From: Streptomyces atroolivaceus
GTDB taxonomy: Bacteria > Actinomycetota > Actinomycetes > Streptomycetales > Streptomycetaceae
Length of the DNA stretch: 64,000 nt
Direction of reading: 5' to 3'
Assembly: GCF_000717025.1 (NCBI RefSeq)
Contig: NZ_JNXG01000002.1
Coordinates: 930,001-994,000, forward strand
The notes beneath the pieces were generated by a model. That model was given only the letters and a program-made list of their open reading frames with translations. It was not told where the DNA came from and made no database searches. How positions within the stretch are numbered: the first letter of the stretch is position 1; each line of letters begins with the position of its first letter. The translations under genes were made by a program, and so were the position numbers. Below are positions 34,461-43,143 of this stretch, in pieces.

Positions 34461-35471
34461 CTACCTCAGCGGCTCGCTCAGCTCGATGGCGCGCAGGGCC
34501 GCCGCGAGCGCCTGTCCGTCGCCGACGTCGAGGGCCGTGTCGGTCAGCTTGATGACATGTTCGTCGCCGTGCGCCAGGGCCTGTTCGAAGACCTCTTCGG
34601 GCGTGACCGGCCCCGGCGGGACGTAGGCCACCGGGGCGTCCGGGGCGTACATGCCGGTCACCGCTGCGGAGGCCGTCCAGGCGGCCTGGACGCTGGGTGC
34701 CCACAGGGCCCGCGGGAGCGCGGGGAGGACCCGCAGAACGGCGTTCGGAGCAGTGGCCGCGTGGACCAGCATCGTGGCGTCGCCGTGGCCGTGGGTGGCG
34801 TACCGGTGGGTGGCCGCCCGGACCAGTTCGGTGAGCCGGCGGTGTGCCTCGGCCGGGTCCGTGACCGCGGCCGCCCACACCGGCAGGCTCCTGACCCGGC
34901 CCAGCCGGTCGGGGAAGCCTCCTGCCCGTTCCGCGAGGGGCGGCACGGCGTCCAGAGCCGCCGCGGCGCTGTCGGCACCGGGGACGGGGGCGAGGCCCGT
35001 GACGGGCCGGTGGCGGGCGGCCCAGTAACCGAGGCCGTGGGCGAGTTCGGTCAGCCGGGGCCCCGTGCTCTCGCCGGCCAGGAGAGTGCGCACGGCGTGG
35101 CCCACACGGATCACCGGATGCGTCGAGCCGCCGTACATGCCCGGCAGCAGACGGGGCCACCACTGGGCGAGTACGTCGAGCCAGGGGCGCTCCGCGAGTT
35201 GGCGCCCGAAGAAGCCGATCCAGTCGGCGGCGCGGCGCGGGTCGCCCAGCGCCGAAGGCCAGTTGGCGTCCGTCACCGGTTCGACACCGGCCGGGAACTC
35301 CTCGAGCCTGGAGGCGTACACGTCGAGCCATGAGTGAACGGCCGCCGCCCGACCGTTGACGGCGAGGGCCTCGACCGCCATCGGGGCGTGGTTGGTGAGC
35401 CGTCCCAGCCGCTCGGGGCCCGAGGTGTGCAGCCGCTGGAGCGCCTCGTCGAGGGTGCCTGTCGTATCCAT
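34461..35471 (-). CDS. Questin oxidase-like (DUF4243) protein
   Basis: 336 aa. The NHAPMAVEALAVNGR start, WLDVYASRL, WWPRLLPGMYGGSTHPVIRVGHAVRTL and GLGYWAARH blocks resemble the questin oxidase-like family, whose fungal members cleave an anthraquinone ring in secondary metabolism; bacterial substrates are unknown. No cofactor motif is visible. ATG 35471 was chosen; GTG 35480 is possible. It is convergent with the FAD oxidase gene. Confidence 0.7.
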   Translation of the reverse strand: MDTTGTLDEALQRLHTSGPERLGRLTNHAPMAVEALAVNGRAAAVHSWLDVYASRLEEFPAGVEPVTDANWPSALGDPRRAADWIGFFGRQLAERPWLDVLAQWWPRLLPGMYGGSTHPVIRVGHAVRTLLAGESTGPRLTELAHGLGYWAARHRPVTGLAPVPGADSAAAALDAVPPLAERAGGFPDRLGRVRSLPVWAAAVTDPAEAHRRLTELVRAATHRYATHGHGDATMLVHAATAPNAVLRVLPALPRALWAPSVQAAWTASAAVTGMYAPDAPVAYVPPGPVTPEEVFEQALAHGDEHVIKLTDTALDVGDGQALAAALRAIELSEPLR

Positions 35472-35605
35472 GACGAGCACGCTAGGCGGCCGCCCGCGAC
35501 GCCGTATCGGGCGGAAGTCCTGAGCGCCGGGAGGGCCGGAGTCCTAGGTCCAAGGGCCGGTTCCCGTTCTCCCGCCGACGCCTGACCCGGTGCCGTCCGG
35601 ACCGA

Positions 35606-35680
35606 CTACGAGTGCCTGAGTGCGGGCAACGTGCCCCGTCCCAGGCCCGAATAGTCACACTCTTTTGTGTAATAGCGCAT
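35606..35680 (-). CDS. Candidate 24-aa small protein upstream of the encapsulin gene
   Basis: An ATG (complement of 35678-35680) preceded 5 nt upstream by GGAGG (35686-35690) opens a 24-codon frame: RYYTKECDYSGLGRG, then TLPALRHS, ending in TAG. It contains one cysteine and several aromatic residues. I recognise no family. It lies in the gap between divergent genes, antisense to the likely encapsulin promoter. The strong ribosome-binding site is the main evidence; no codon-usage test is possible at this length. Confidence 0.4.
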   Translation of the reverse strand: MRYYTKECDYSGLGRGTLPALRHS

Positions 35681-35740
35681 GGTGTCCTCCGGATGCAAGT
35701 CTTCCTCTCGCAGGTCGGCCCATGATCGAGAGGATGTCGG

Positions 35741-37144
35741 ATGTCCGTTGGTGAAGAGGTTCGCGACACGCAGCCGCCGCAGCAGAGTCTCGGCACAGCG
35801 GCTGCGCGGAACCTCGCGACGACGACCAAGTCCGCCCCGCAGATGCAGGAGATCAGCTCGCGGTGGCTGCTGCGCATGCTGCCGTGGGTGCAGGTGCAGG
35901 GCGGCACGTACAGGGTGAACCGCCGGCTGAGCTACTCGGTCGGGGACGGCAGGGTGACGTTCGTCCAGACCGGTGACCGGGTCGCGGTCATCCCCGCCGA
36001 GCTCGGTGAACTTCCCGCCCTGCGCGATTTCGGTGACGAAGAGGTACTGGCCGAGCTGGCGCGCAGGTGCGAACAGCGGGACGTCGCGGCCGGCGAGGTG
36101 CTCGCCGCGTCGGGCGACGCGGCGGACCGTGTCCACCTGCTGGCGCACGGCAAGGTCGAGAAGATCGGGACCGGGCCGTACGGCGACGAGACGGTACTCG
36201 GAGTCCTCGCCGACGGCGCCTACTTCGGTGACCAGGCCCTGATCGACGGCGACGCGACCTGGGAGTACACCGCCCGAGCGGTGACCGCCTGCACACTGCT
36301 GACCCTGCGCCGGTCGGACGTGCTCAACCTGGCGGCCCGCGCGGACTCGCTCCGTGACCATCTCGCCCGGCTGCTCGCCATCCCGCACCAGCGGACGAAC
36401 CGCTACGGCGAGGCGGAGATCGACATGTCGGCGGGGCACGTGGGGGAGAGTGTCGTCCCGCACACCTTCGTCGACTACGAGTCGGCGCCCCGGGAGTACG
36501 AGCTGAGCGTCGCCCAGACCGTGCTGAAGGTACACAGCAGGGTGGCCGACCTCTACAACCAGCCGATGAACCAGACCGAGCAGCAGTTGCGGCTCACGGT
36601 CGAGGCGCTGCGCGAGCGCCAGGAGCACGAGCTGATCAACAACCGGGAGTTCGGCCTGCTCAACAACTGCGACTACGGGCAGCGGCTCCAGCCCCACGAC
36701 GGAGCGCCGGGGCCCGACGACATGGACGAGCTCCTGTCGCGTCGGCGCGGGTCGAAGCTGTTCCTCGCCCATCCGAAGGCCATCGCCGCATTCGGCCGAG
36801 AGTGCAACAGGCGTGGTCTGGTACCGGAGAGCGTCGAGGTCGGGGGACACCACGTGCCCGCCTGGAGGGGGGTGCCGATCTTCCCGTGCAACAAGATCCC
36901 GGTCACGGACGCCCGCACCACGTCGATCATCTGCATGAGGACCGGTGAGGCGGACCAGGGCGTCATCGGGCTCCAGCAGAGCGGCATCCCGGACGAGATC
37001 GAGCCGAGCCTCTCGGTCCGCTTCATGGGCATCGACGAGCAGGCGATCATCTCGTACCTGGTCACGGCGTACTACTCCGCCGCCGTCCTGGTGCCGGACG
37101 CGCTCGGCGTCCTGGAGAACGTCGAGGTGAGCCGCTGGCGGTGA
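35741..37144 (+). CDS. Family 2B encapsulin shell protein (EshA-like, cyclic-nucleotide domain)
   Basis: 467 aa. An HK97-type shell protein with an inserted cNMP-binding domain (about residues 95-205; [54 protein letters not shown]). The flanking shell regions include [22 protein letters not shown] and, C-terminally, [35 protein letters not shown] and [20 protein letters not shown]. This matches EshA, the 52-kDa protein of S. griseus and S. coelicolor now classed as a family 2B encapsulin that houses terpene-pathway enzymes. Start ATG 35741 follows GAGAGGA. The isoprenoid synthase downstream is the expected cargo. Confidence 0.87.
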   Translation: MSVGEEVRDTQPPQQSLGTAAARNLATTTKSAPQMQEISSRWLLRMLPWVQVQGGTYRVNRRLSYSVGDGRVTFVQTGDRVAVIPAELGELPALRDFGDEEVLAELARRCEQRDVAAGEVLAASGDAADRVHLLAHGKVEKIGTGPYGDETVLGVLADGAYFGDQALIDGDATWEYTARAVTACTLLTLRRSDVLNLAARADSLRDHLARLLAIPHQRTNRYGEAEIDMSAGHVGESVVPHTFVDYESAPREYELSVAQTVLKVHSRVADLYNQPMNQTEQQLRLTVEALRERQEHELINNREFGLLNNCDYGQRLQPHDGAPGPDDMDELLSRRRGSKLFLAHPKAIAAFGRECNRRGLVPESVEVGGHHVPAWRGVPIFPCNKIPVTDARTTSIICMRTGEADQGVIGLQQSGIPDEIEPSLSVRFMGIDEQAIISYLVTAYYSAAVLVPDALGVLENVEVSRWR

Positions 37145-37236
37145 CGCCCCCGGGCCCGGGCGGGCGAGTGACCGCCCGGGCCCCGGCAGGCCGAGGCCGC
37201 GACCAAGGTGCCCCGAGGCGCCCGGAAGGAGTGACC

Positions 37237-38286
37237 GTGACCATGACCAGTACGGATGCCGCGATGGAGGGGCGGAAAGCCGCCGCGCTCCTGGAGCACA
37301 CCCGCGACGCCGTCGACCCGCACCTCCGAGCAGCCGTCGAGACGCTGCCCGGGGCGATACGCCGCGTCGCCATGTACCACTTCGGCTGGCAGAACGCGGA
37401 CGGGACGCCCGCCTCCGGGCAGGCGGGCAAGGCCATCAGGCCGGCGCTCGTCCTGGCCGCCGCCCGTGCGCTGGGAGGGGACCCGGAGACGGCGATGCGG
37501 GCGGCCGTCGCCGTCGAGCTCGCGCACAACTTCACCCTGCTGCACGACGACGTCATCGACGAGGACACCACCCGGCGGCACCGGCCCACGGCCTGGGCGG
37601 TGTTCGGTGTGCCGGACGCGGTCATCACGGGAGACGCCATGCTCTCCCTCGCCCTGCGGCTGCTGGCGGACGACCCGCACCCGGCGTCCGCCCATGCCGC
37701 GGTACGGCTCTCCAGCTGTGTGATCGAGCTGTGCGCGGGACAGCAGGCCGACTGCGCCCTCGAGGACCGCGGCCCTGAGGACGTCACGCTGGACGAGTGC
37801 CTGGCCATGGCCATGGCCAAGACCGGTGCCCTGCTCGGCTGTGCCTGCGCCCTGGGTGCTCTCTACGCCGGAGCGGAGGAACGGGCGGTCCGCGCCATGG
37901 ACGGCTTCGGCCGGGAAGCAGGTCTCGCCTTCCAGCTCATCGACGATCTGATCGGCATCTGGGGGGACACGGCCCGCACGGGCAAACCGGTCGGGGCGGA
38001 CCTGACCGCCCACAAGAAGTCCCTGCCGGTCGTCGCCGCGCTCACCTCGGACACGCCGGCCGCCGCCGAGCTCGCCACGCTCTACCGCGGAGTCATGAAC
38101 ACACCTGGGGAGGTGCGGAGCGCCGCCGACGCGGTCGACCGGGCGGGCGGCCGCGACTGGGCGCAGGTCACCGCGGCGGACCGGATGGCCCGTGCAGTCC
38201 ACCACCTGTCCCGCGCCGTGCCCGAACCGGCCGACGCCGGAGACCTGCTGGTCCTGGCCGAGTTCGTCACCCGCAGAACCCGCTGA
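37237..38286 (+). CDS. Polyprenyl diphosphate synthase, probable encapsulin cargo
   Basis: 349 aa trans-isoprenyl synthase. GQAGKAIRPALVL binds diphosphate, LLHDDVIDEDTTRR is the first Asp-rich motif (about residue 104) and FQLIDDLIGIWGD the second (about 235). Product chain length cannot be read by eye. GTG 37237 has AAGGAG 5 bp upstream. The frame is open back to GTG 37141, overlapping the encapsulin stop; that longer form would add 32 residues rich in Pro, Gly, Arg and Ala, the kind of disordered N-terminus family 2 encapsulin cargo uses for loading. Confidence 0.85.
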   Translation: MTMTSTDAAMEGRKAAALLEHTRDAVDPHLRAAVETLPGAIRRVAMYHFGWQNADGTPASGQAGKAIRPALVLAAARALGGDPETAMRAAVAVELAHNFTLLHDDVIDEDTTRRHRPTAWAVFGVPDAVITGDAMLSLALRLLADDPHPASAHAAVRLSSCVIELCAGQQADCALEDRGPEDVTLDECLAMAMAKTGALLGCACALGALYAGAEERAVRAMDGFGREAGLAFQLIDDLIGIWGDTARTGKPVGADLTAHKKSLPVVAALTSDTPAAAELATLYRGVMNTPGEVRSAADAVDRAGGRDWAQVTAADRMARAVHHLSRAVPEPADAGDLLVLAEFVTRRTR

Positions 38287-38369
38287 GCCGGCCGCCCGTG
38301 GCCGGTGGTGACGCCCAACTCTAGGATTCCGTCCGTCGGTCGGGTCATCACCACGGGACGAAGGGGGCA

Positions 38370-38972
38370 GTGCGGGTCATGGGCGTACGCGTTCGGCAGG
38401 CGGACCAGCGGGACAGGGACCAGGTCGTGAGGATCCTGGACGAGGCGTTCCACGACGATCCGGTGAGCAGCTGGGTCTTTCCGGACGAGGAGCACCGGCG
38501 TGCGGTGCACGGGAAGTTCCTCGGCGTCTTCGCCGACATCACGCTGGAAGGAGGCCGCGTCGACCTGCTGGAGGACGGCACGGCGACGGCCCTCTGGCTC
38601 TCCGTGCCGGCGGGTGAGCCGGAGGAGGACGACACCCCCGCGCTCATGCGGGAGACCGCGGACCCCGACAACGAACGGGCCGAGCTGGTGGGGAGGCTGA
38701 CGGGCGCCGTCCATCCCCACGACCGCGCGCACGAGTACCTCTTGATGATCGGTGTCTCGCCGGAGCGCCAGGGGGAGGGGATCGGCGAGGCGCTGATGAG
38801 GGGGGTCCTGGAGCGATGCGACCGGGAAGGGACCCCCGCCTATCTGGAGGCGAGCAGCGCGCGCAGCCGAGGTCTCTACGAGCGTCTCGGTTTCACCTTC
38901 ATGGGGCAGACCGTGGATCTGCCTCATGGTCCGTCGATGTGGCCCATGTGGCGTGAACCCCAGGGCGGGTGA
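38370..38972 (+). CDS. GNAT-family N-acetyltransferase
   Basis: 200 aa. The acetyl-CoA loop reads VSPERQGEGIGEALMRG after LLMIG, with SRGLYERLGFTFMGQ as the C-terminal signature. It follows the polyprenyl synthase by 83 bp in the same direction, but there is no further link to the encapsulin. GTG 38370 has AAGGGGG upstream. Confidence 0.83.
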   Translation: MRVMGVRVRQADQRDRDQVVRILDEAFHDDPVSSWVFPDEEHRRAVHGKFLGVFADITLEGGRVDLLEDGTATALWLSVPAGEPEEDDTPALMRETADPDNERAELVGRLTGAVHPHDRAHEYLLMIGVSPERQGEGIGEALMRGVLERCDREGTPAYLEASSARSRGLYERLGFTFMGQTVDLPHGPSMWPMWREPQGG

Positions 38973-39050
38973 GTGTTCCTCAGCGAACGGGGGCGGGGAA
39001 GTGGAGGGTGCCACGGGGCGGCCCGGGGGCACGGGCTACAGTCCCTGCTC

Positions 39051-39719
39051 ATGACAGATGAGTCGTGGGCAGGCTGGTACCGGGACCGCCGTGGTTCCGA
39101 GGCCGTCATTCTCACCACGGACGGACAGCAGCTCCGTATCCGCGTCCGGGGCACCGACTTCGAGGGCGGGAGCTTCGACGGTCTGCGGCCCGTGGCGGGT
39201 CTCCCCGTCCCGGAGGGGCAGTTCGACCTGGTGGACGGGGTGCTCGACGACTGCGTACTGGAGTGGGACCTCCCACTGCCGGTCCTGGTGTCCGGGACGG
39301 TCCGCCAGGCCACGCTCAGCTGCCTGCTGTCGTCGCGCAGGACGGATCCCGACCTGTACCTCGCCCTCCATCTGGACGGTGCGGTGTACGAGTCGAACCG
39401 CGCGGAGGGCGACTTCGCCGCCGCGCTGGCCACGGTCCAGAGGGTCCTGCCGCCGGACATACACCTGCAGACATGCATAGCCTGCGCCTTCTCCGACTAC
39501 TTCCCGGTCCCGGAGCGCGGCCTGTCCGGCGGGCTCGCGTGCTTCCGCGGCGCGAAGGACGCCTACCGTGACGTGGCCGGCGGGGAGGACGTCGCCGGGC
39601 TCTGGGACCGGCGCACCGGCTTCGTCCAGGAGATATGGAGCTGCCGGGAGTTCGAGCCGCGCCCGGCGCACGGGGCGGGCACGGGCCATCGGGGTGCCTT
39701 CCCGCTCGAACTGGCCTGA
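39051..39719 (+). CDS. DUF6304-like protein of unknown function
   Basis: 222 aa, soluble. It begins TDESWAGWYRDRRGSEAVILTTDG and contains LVDGVLDDCVLEWDLPLPV, CIACAFSDYFPVPERGLSGGLACFRG and GLWDRRTGFVQEIWSCREFEPR. I associate this pattern with DUF6304, a Streptomyces family without known function. CIAC and the second Cys region might bind metal. ATG 39051 chosen; an in-frame GTG at 38973 has no support. Confidence 0.7.
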   Translation: MTDESWAGWYRDRRGSEAVILTTDGQQLRIRVRGTDFEGGSFDGLRPVAGLPVPEGQFDLVDGVLDDCVLEWDLPLPVLVSGTVRQATLSCLLSSRRTDPDLYLALHLDGAVYESNRAEGDFAAALATVQRVLPPDIHLQTCIACAFSDYFPVPERGLSGGLACFRGAKDAYRDVAGGEDVAGLWDRRTGFVQEIWSCREFEPRPAHGAGTGHRGAFPLELA

Positions 39720-39811
39720 GAGCTGTGCGGGGACGCTCCGGCCCGCCCCGGCGGCTTGCCGGGCGTGGCGGGCCCTCGCTCGAACCCGACCGGCCGCCTG
39801 AGCCGTTCCGC

Positions 39812-39879
39812 GGGGGCCGCTCCGTGGCGGCCGCTCCGTGGGGGCCGCTCCACTGCGGCGGCGGAGCGGAGCGGCCCCC
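39812..39879 (+). repeat. 14-15 bp tandem repeat and terminator hairpin
   Basis: GGGGGCCGCTCCGTG-like units occur three times in a row (39812-39855). The last unit (39840-39851) is complementary to GGAGCGGCCCCC at 39868-39879, giving a 12-bp stem that could terminate the DUF6304 transcript. Confidence 0.7.
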
Positions 39880-39929
39880 GGTACCGGCTGTGACGCCGGA
39901 TGGTGCCGTGGTGTCAGGACGTGGCGCGT

Positions 39930-40330
39930 GCCAGGACGGCCGCGAGCCCGTTCTGTCAGAGACTGTTCACCCGTGAAGCGGGCCGGCCGGTGGTCGACCT
40001 CGGCGACCTGGCGGACGACCGGTGGATGGTCGACCCCTCGGTGGACGGTGAGTGGGACGGGGTGCGCCGGGTTCTCGGCGCTGCGGGGATCGATCCGCCC
40101 GTCCTGCACGGCGACTACCTCACGGCGGCGTCCCTCGTCGTCCTCGGCGAGGCGGTCGCCCCCTGCCGGCCGACGTCCGGCCCGCGCGACGACATGGCGA
40201 TCCGGCCCCTGCGCGGTCACCCGCCGGCGGTGGCGGCTGCTGCTGGTCTCGCGTTCGGGAACGGACACGGACGCCGTGTACGAGGAGCTGGAAGCGGCCT
40301 ACCGCGACGCGGCCCGGCGGGCCGGGGGAT
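39930..40330 (+). pseudogene. Remnant of a LysR-family regulator (5'-truncated, frameshifted)
   Basis: One frame encodes VVDLGDLADDRWMVDPS, WDGVRRVLGAAGIDPPVLHG and DYLTAASLVVLGEAVAPC, the effector-binding domain of a LysR regulator, up to MAIRPLRGHP (about 40225). The next frame then continues RRWRLLLVSRSGTDTDAVYE and ELEAAYRDAARRAG, the usual C-terminus. No DNA-binding domain is found upstream. One frameshift plus 5' loss makes this a decayed gene. The remainder of 39720-40454 holds only repeats. Confidence 0.72.
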
Positions 40331-40454
40331 CATCACCGGCGGCTGCTGCGCCACCGCAGCCCTCTCGCGCACACGCCGTGAACCGGAGAGTTCCCCGTTC
40401 TGCCGAGAGCGAGGTCCCGTTCCCGCCGTCCGCTCCGACGGGCACGATCACCCC

Positions 40455-41459
40455 ATGAAGGTCTTGATGCTGGGCGGCACCGAATTCGTCGGACGCGCGG
40501 TCACCGACGCGGCTCTGGGCCGCGGATGGGAGGTCACCGTCTTCCACCGGGGCCGGCACGCGGCACCGGCCGGAGCCCGGACGCTGACCGGCGACCGGAC
40601 GACGGGCGAGAAGGGCCTCGCGGCACTGGCGGACGGCACCTGGGACCTGGTGGTCGACACCTGGAGCGGCGCCCCCTCGGCCGTGAGGGACGCCGCCCGG
40701 CTGCTGGCGGGCAGGGCCGGCCACTTCAGCTACGTCTCCAGCAGGTCCGTGTACGCCTACCCCACTCCGGCGGGGCTCCCGGAAGACGGTCCGCTGGTGG
40801 CAGGCGCCTCTCCCGACGCCGGAGACGACGTCCCGTACGCCCTGGCCAAACGCGGCGGGGAGCTCGCGGCACTCGACGCCTTCGGCGACCGGGCGCTGCT
40901 GGCCAGAGCCGGGCTGATCCTCGGCCCCGGGGAGAACATCGGCCGCCTGCCGTGGTGGCTGAGCCGGACTGCCAGGGGCGGACCGGTCGTCGCGCCCGGG
41001 CCGCCGGACGCCGGCCTCCAGTACATCGATGCCCGCGACCTGGCGGACTGGCTCCTGGACGCCGCGGCGCGCGGCCTGTCCGGTGCGTACAACACCGTCA
41101 GCCGCCCGGGGCACACCACCATGGGCGAACTCCTGGACGCGTGCGTCCGTGCCACCGGCTCCCGCGCCCGACTGCGCTGGACCGACCCCGAGGTGCTCCT
41201 CGCGGCAGGAGTCGAGCCATGGACGGACCTGCCCGTCTGGCTGCCCGCGGGAGAGCTGTACGACACCCTGCACCAGGGCGATGTCGCCAAGGCACACGCC
41301 GCCGGTCTGCGCTGCAGGCCCGTAGGCGAGACCGTCGCCGACACATGGGCCTGGCTGTGCGAGCGGGGAGGCGTCGCCCCGCAGCGCCCGGACCGCCCGG
41401 CGGTCGGACTCGACGCGCGGACCGAGGCGAAGCTCCTCGCGGCGCCCGGCAGCCCTTAG
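40455..41459 (+). CDS. NAD-dependent epimerase/reductase (extended SDR-like)
   Basis: 334 aa. Rossmann start MKVLMLGGTEFVGRAV, then FSYVSSRSVYAYPTP, PYALAKRGGELA (YxxxK-like) and RAGLILGPGENIGRLPWWL. The substrate is unknown; similar proteins are annotated as reductases or epimerases. It is the first of three tightly packed genes. Confidence 0.78.
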   Translation: MKVLMLGGTEFVGRAVTDAALGRGWEVTVFHRGRHAAPAGARTLTGDRTTGEKGLAALADGTWDLVVDTWSGAPSAVRDAARLLAGRAGHFSYVSSRSVYAYPTPAGLPEDGPLVAGASPDAGDDVPYALAKRGGELAALDAFGDRALLARAGLILGPGENIGRLPWWLSRTARGGPVVAPGPPDAGLQYIDARDLADWLLDAAARGLSGAYNTVSRPGHTTMGELLDACVRATGSRARLRWTDPEVLLAAGVEPWTDLPVWLPAGELYDTLHQGDVAKAHAAGLRCRPVGETVADTWAWLCERGGVAPQRPDRPAVGLDARTEAKLLAAPGSP

Positions 41460-41468
41460 CGTGGCCCG

Positions 41469-41822
41469 ATGACCGAACAGCTGCTTCACCTCACGGAACA
41501 GCCCCTGTGGGAGGCCGCCCGCAGAACGGGGACGTACGAGATGTCGACCCGGGGCCGCACCCTCCGGGAAGAGGGGTTCATCCACTGCTCACTGCCCCAT
41601 CAGCTCCCCGCTGTGGCCCGGGCCGTGTACGGATCGGACGACGAGGGTCTGGTGGTCCTCGTCATCGACACGGGCCGGCTCGCGGTGCCCGTCCGCTACG
41701 AGGCCGTGGAGCCCGGCGGCGAGGAGTTCCCGCACCTCTACGGACCGCTGCCGGCGAGCGCGGTCGTGGAGGTGCGCCCGTGGCCCGGGCACATGGTGCC
41801 GGAGGAAGGGGAGGCGGGATGA
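41469..41822 (+). CDS. DUF952 family protein
   Basis: 117 aa with HLTEQPLWEAARRTGTYEMS, EEGFIHCSLPHQLPAVAR and FPHLYGPLPASAVVEVRPW, the typical DUF952 blocks. Function unknown. It lies 9 bp after the SDR gene and overlaps the next gene by 4 bp (ATGA). Confidence 0.82.
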   Translation: MTEQLLHLTEQPLWEAARRTGTYEMSTRGRTLREEGFIHCSLPHQLPAVARAVYGSDDEGLVVLVIDTGRLAVPVRYEAVEPGGEEFPHLYGPLPASAVVEVRPWPGHMVPEEGEAG

Positions 41823-42700
41823 TCAGCCCTCTCGTGGCGGTGACCGGTGCGAGCGGCGCGGTCGGCGGCCGGGTGGCCGCGCGACTGGCCAGGACCGGCG
41901 TCCCCGTGCGTCTCCTCGGCCGGGACCCCTCCCGGCTGCCCCAACTGCCGGGCGCGGTCTCCGCACCTCCTGCGGCGTACGGCGACGGCGAGGGCATGCG
42001 CCGAGCTCTCGACGGCGCGCACACCCTGTTCCTCGTGTCGGCGCACGAGAGTCCGGACCGCGTGCTGGAGCACACCACGGCGGTGGACGCGGCGCTCGCC
42101 GCGGGCGTCGAGCGCATCGTGTACGTGTCGTTCCTCGGTGCGGCGCCGGATGCGACGTTCACGTTCGCGCGTGACCACTGGCACACCGAGGCACACATCC
42201 GGATGACCGGCGTGCGCCACACCTTCCTCCGGGACGGCTGGTATCTCGCGGCGATCCCCGCGATGACGGGAACCGACGGCATCCTGCGCGGTCCCGGCGG
42301 CGAGGGACGGGTCTCGGCCGTTGCCCACGAGGACATCGCGGACTCGGCGTCAGCGGTCCTGCTGGACGAGGGGACCGGCCACGACGGTGCGACGTACGAC
42401 CTCACGGGCCCCGAAGCGTTCACCCTGGCCGAGGCGGCCGCAGAGCTGAGCCGGTGCACCGGCCGAGAGGTCAGGTACGTGCCCGAGACGAGGGAGGAGG
42501 CCTACGCGTCCCGTGCCCACCACGGTGCCGGGGACTGGGAAGTGGCCGGCTGGGTCACGTCGTACGAGGCGATCGCGGCGGGCGAACTGGCCACCGTCTC
42601 GGACGCCGTCCCCACCCTCACGGGCCGCCCGGCCCAGAGCCTGGCAGTCTTCCTCCGGGAGAACCCGGACAGCTACCGGCACCTGCTGCCGGACTCCTGA
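41819..42700 (+). CDS. NmrA-like NAD(P)-binding reductase
   Basis: 293 aa. VAVTGASGAVGGRVAARLAR is the dinucleotide-binding loop, IVYVSFLGAAPDATF and HTFLRDGWYLA are typical of NmrA/QOR2-type proteins that bind NADP and sense or reduce quinones. The catalytic tyrosine of classical SDRs is absent. It ends 50-60 bp before the integrase relic. Confidence 0.82.
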   Translation: MISPLVAVTGASGAVGGRVAARLARTGVPVRLLGRDPSRLPQLPGAVSAPPAAYGDGEGMRRALDGAHTLFLVSAHESPDRVLEHTTAVDAALAAGVERIVYVSFLGAAPDATFTFARDHWHTEAHIRMTGVRHTFLRDGWYLAAIPAMTGTDGILRGPGGEGRVSAVAHEDIADSASAVLLDEGTGHDGATYDLTGPEAFTLAEAAAELSRCTGREVRYVPETREEAYASRAHHGAGDWEVAGWVTSYEAIAAGELATVSDAVPTLTGRPAQSLAVFLRENPDSYRHLLPDS

Positions 42701-42764
42701 CCCCGGAGCGTTGCCGTACACCGGCGGAAGGCGCATCCGCTCGGGCCCGAGGTGTGCGGGAGAC

Positions 42765-42880
42765 AGGACCGCACCCGGTCCGTGAAGGACGCCGTGAACG
42801 GCGGCCGACGGGCCGGGTGCGGGCAAGCAGGCGGCTCGACCGGCGGAAACGCAGGTCAGGCAGCCTGGGTGGAGATGCGG
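42765..42880 (+). pseudogene. Relic of a second integrase 3' end beside the left att copy
   Basis: GACCGCACCCGGTCCGTGA, GGACGCCGT, CGGCGGCC, CCGGGTGCGG and GCAGGTCAG appear in the same order and spacing as in the last ~110 bp of the intact integrase gene (57459-57561). In the same frame it encodes DRTRSVKDAVNGG, then RRAGCG, against DRTRSVMDAVLGG and LRTGCG in the intact protein. The stop codon is altered. Nothing upstream of ~42750 resembles the integrase. Confidence 0.78.
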
Positions 42881-42903
42881 ATCAGGCCTTCTTGGTCTCC
42901 TAG
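42880..42903. other. Left attachment site copy (attL)
   Basis: GATCA then G, then GCCTTCTTGGTCTCC, then TAG. It shares 22 of 24 bases with 57567-57590. On the minus strand it still spells the sodN C-terminus ETKKA and a TGA stop. Confidence 0.85.
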
Positions 42904-43143
42904 TAACGGGCCGGGTCGGTGACCTGCGGGGATCTTCCCTTTGGGGCGCTGACCTGGCCTTTTGGTGATGGCTGGCGATGGGGTGCGACGGTCCTGATCG
43001 GGTGTCCTGCGGACTGTGTGCGGACTGCAGCAGCATCGGCGTTTATGCAGCTGCACTTCGCTGGTGGCCCTGCGTAACTATCCTGGCCAGGGTCTGACGG
43101 CGAGCCGAGTACGCCCGTCGCGACACACTGGGAGGGAAGCCCC
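42904..43143. other. Left end of the element, no gene seen
   Basis: 240 bp between attL and the first cargo gene, with mixed base composition. GGGAGGGA just before 43144 is a good ribosome-binding site for that gene. I see no other feature. Confidence 0.4.

Noticed and set aside
35651..35680. Crp site upstream of the encapsulin gene
   Set aside because: ACAC-N6-GTGT is the reverse of the TGTGA-N6-TCACA half-site order.
42454..42903. 149-codon plus-strand frame across the end of the NmrA-like gene into attL
   Set aside because: Out of frame with both the reductase and the integrase relic, low-complexity Arg-rich translation.
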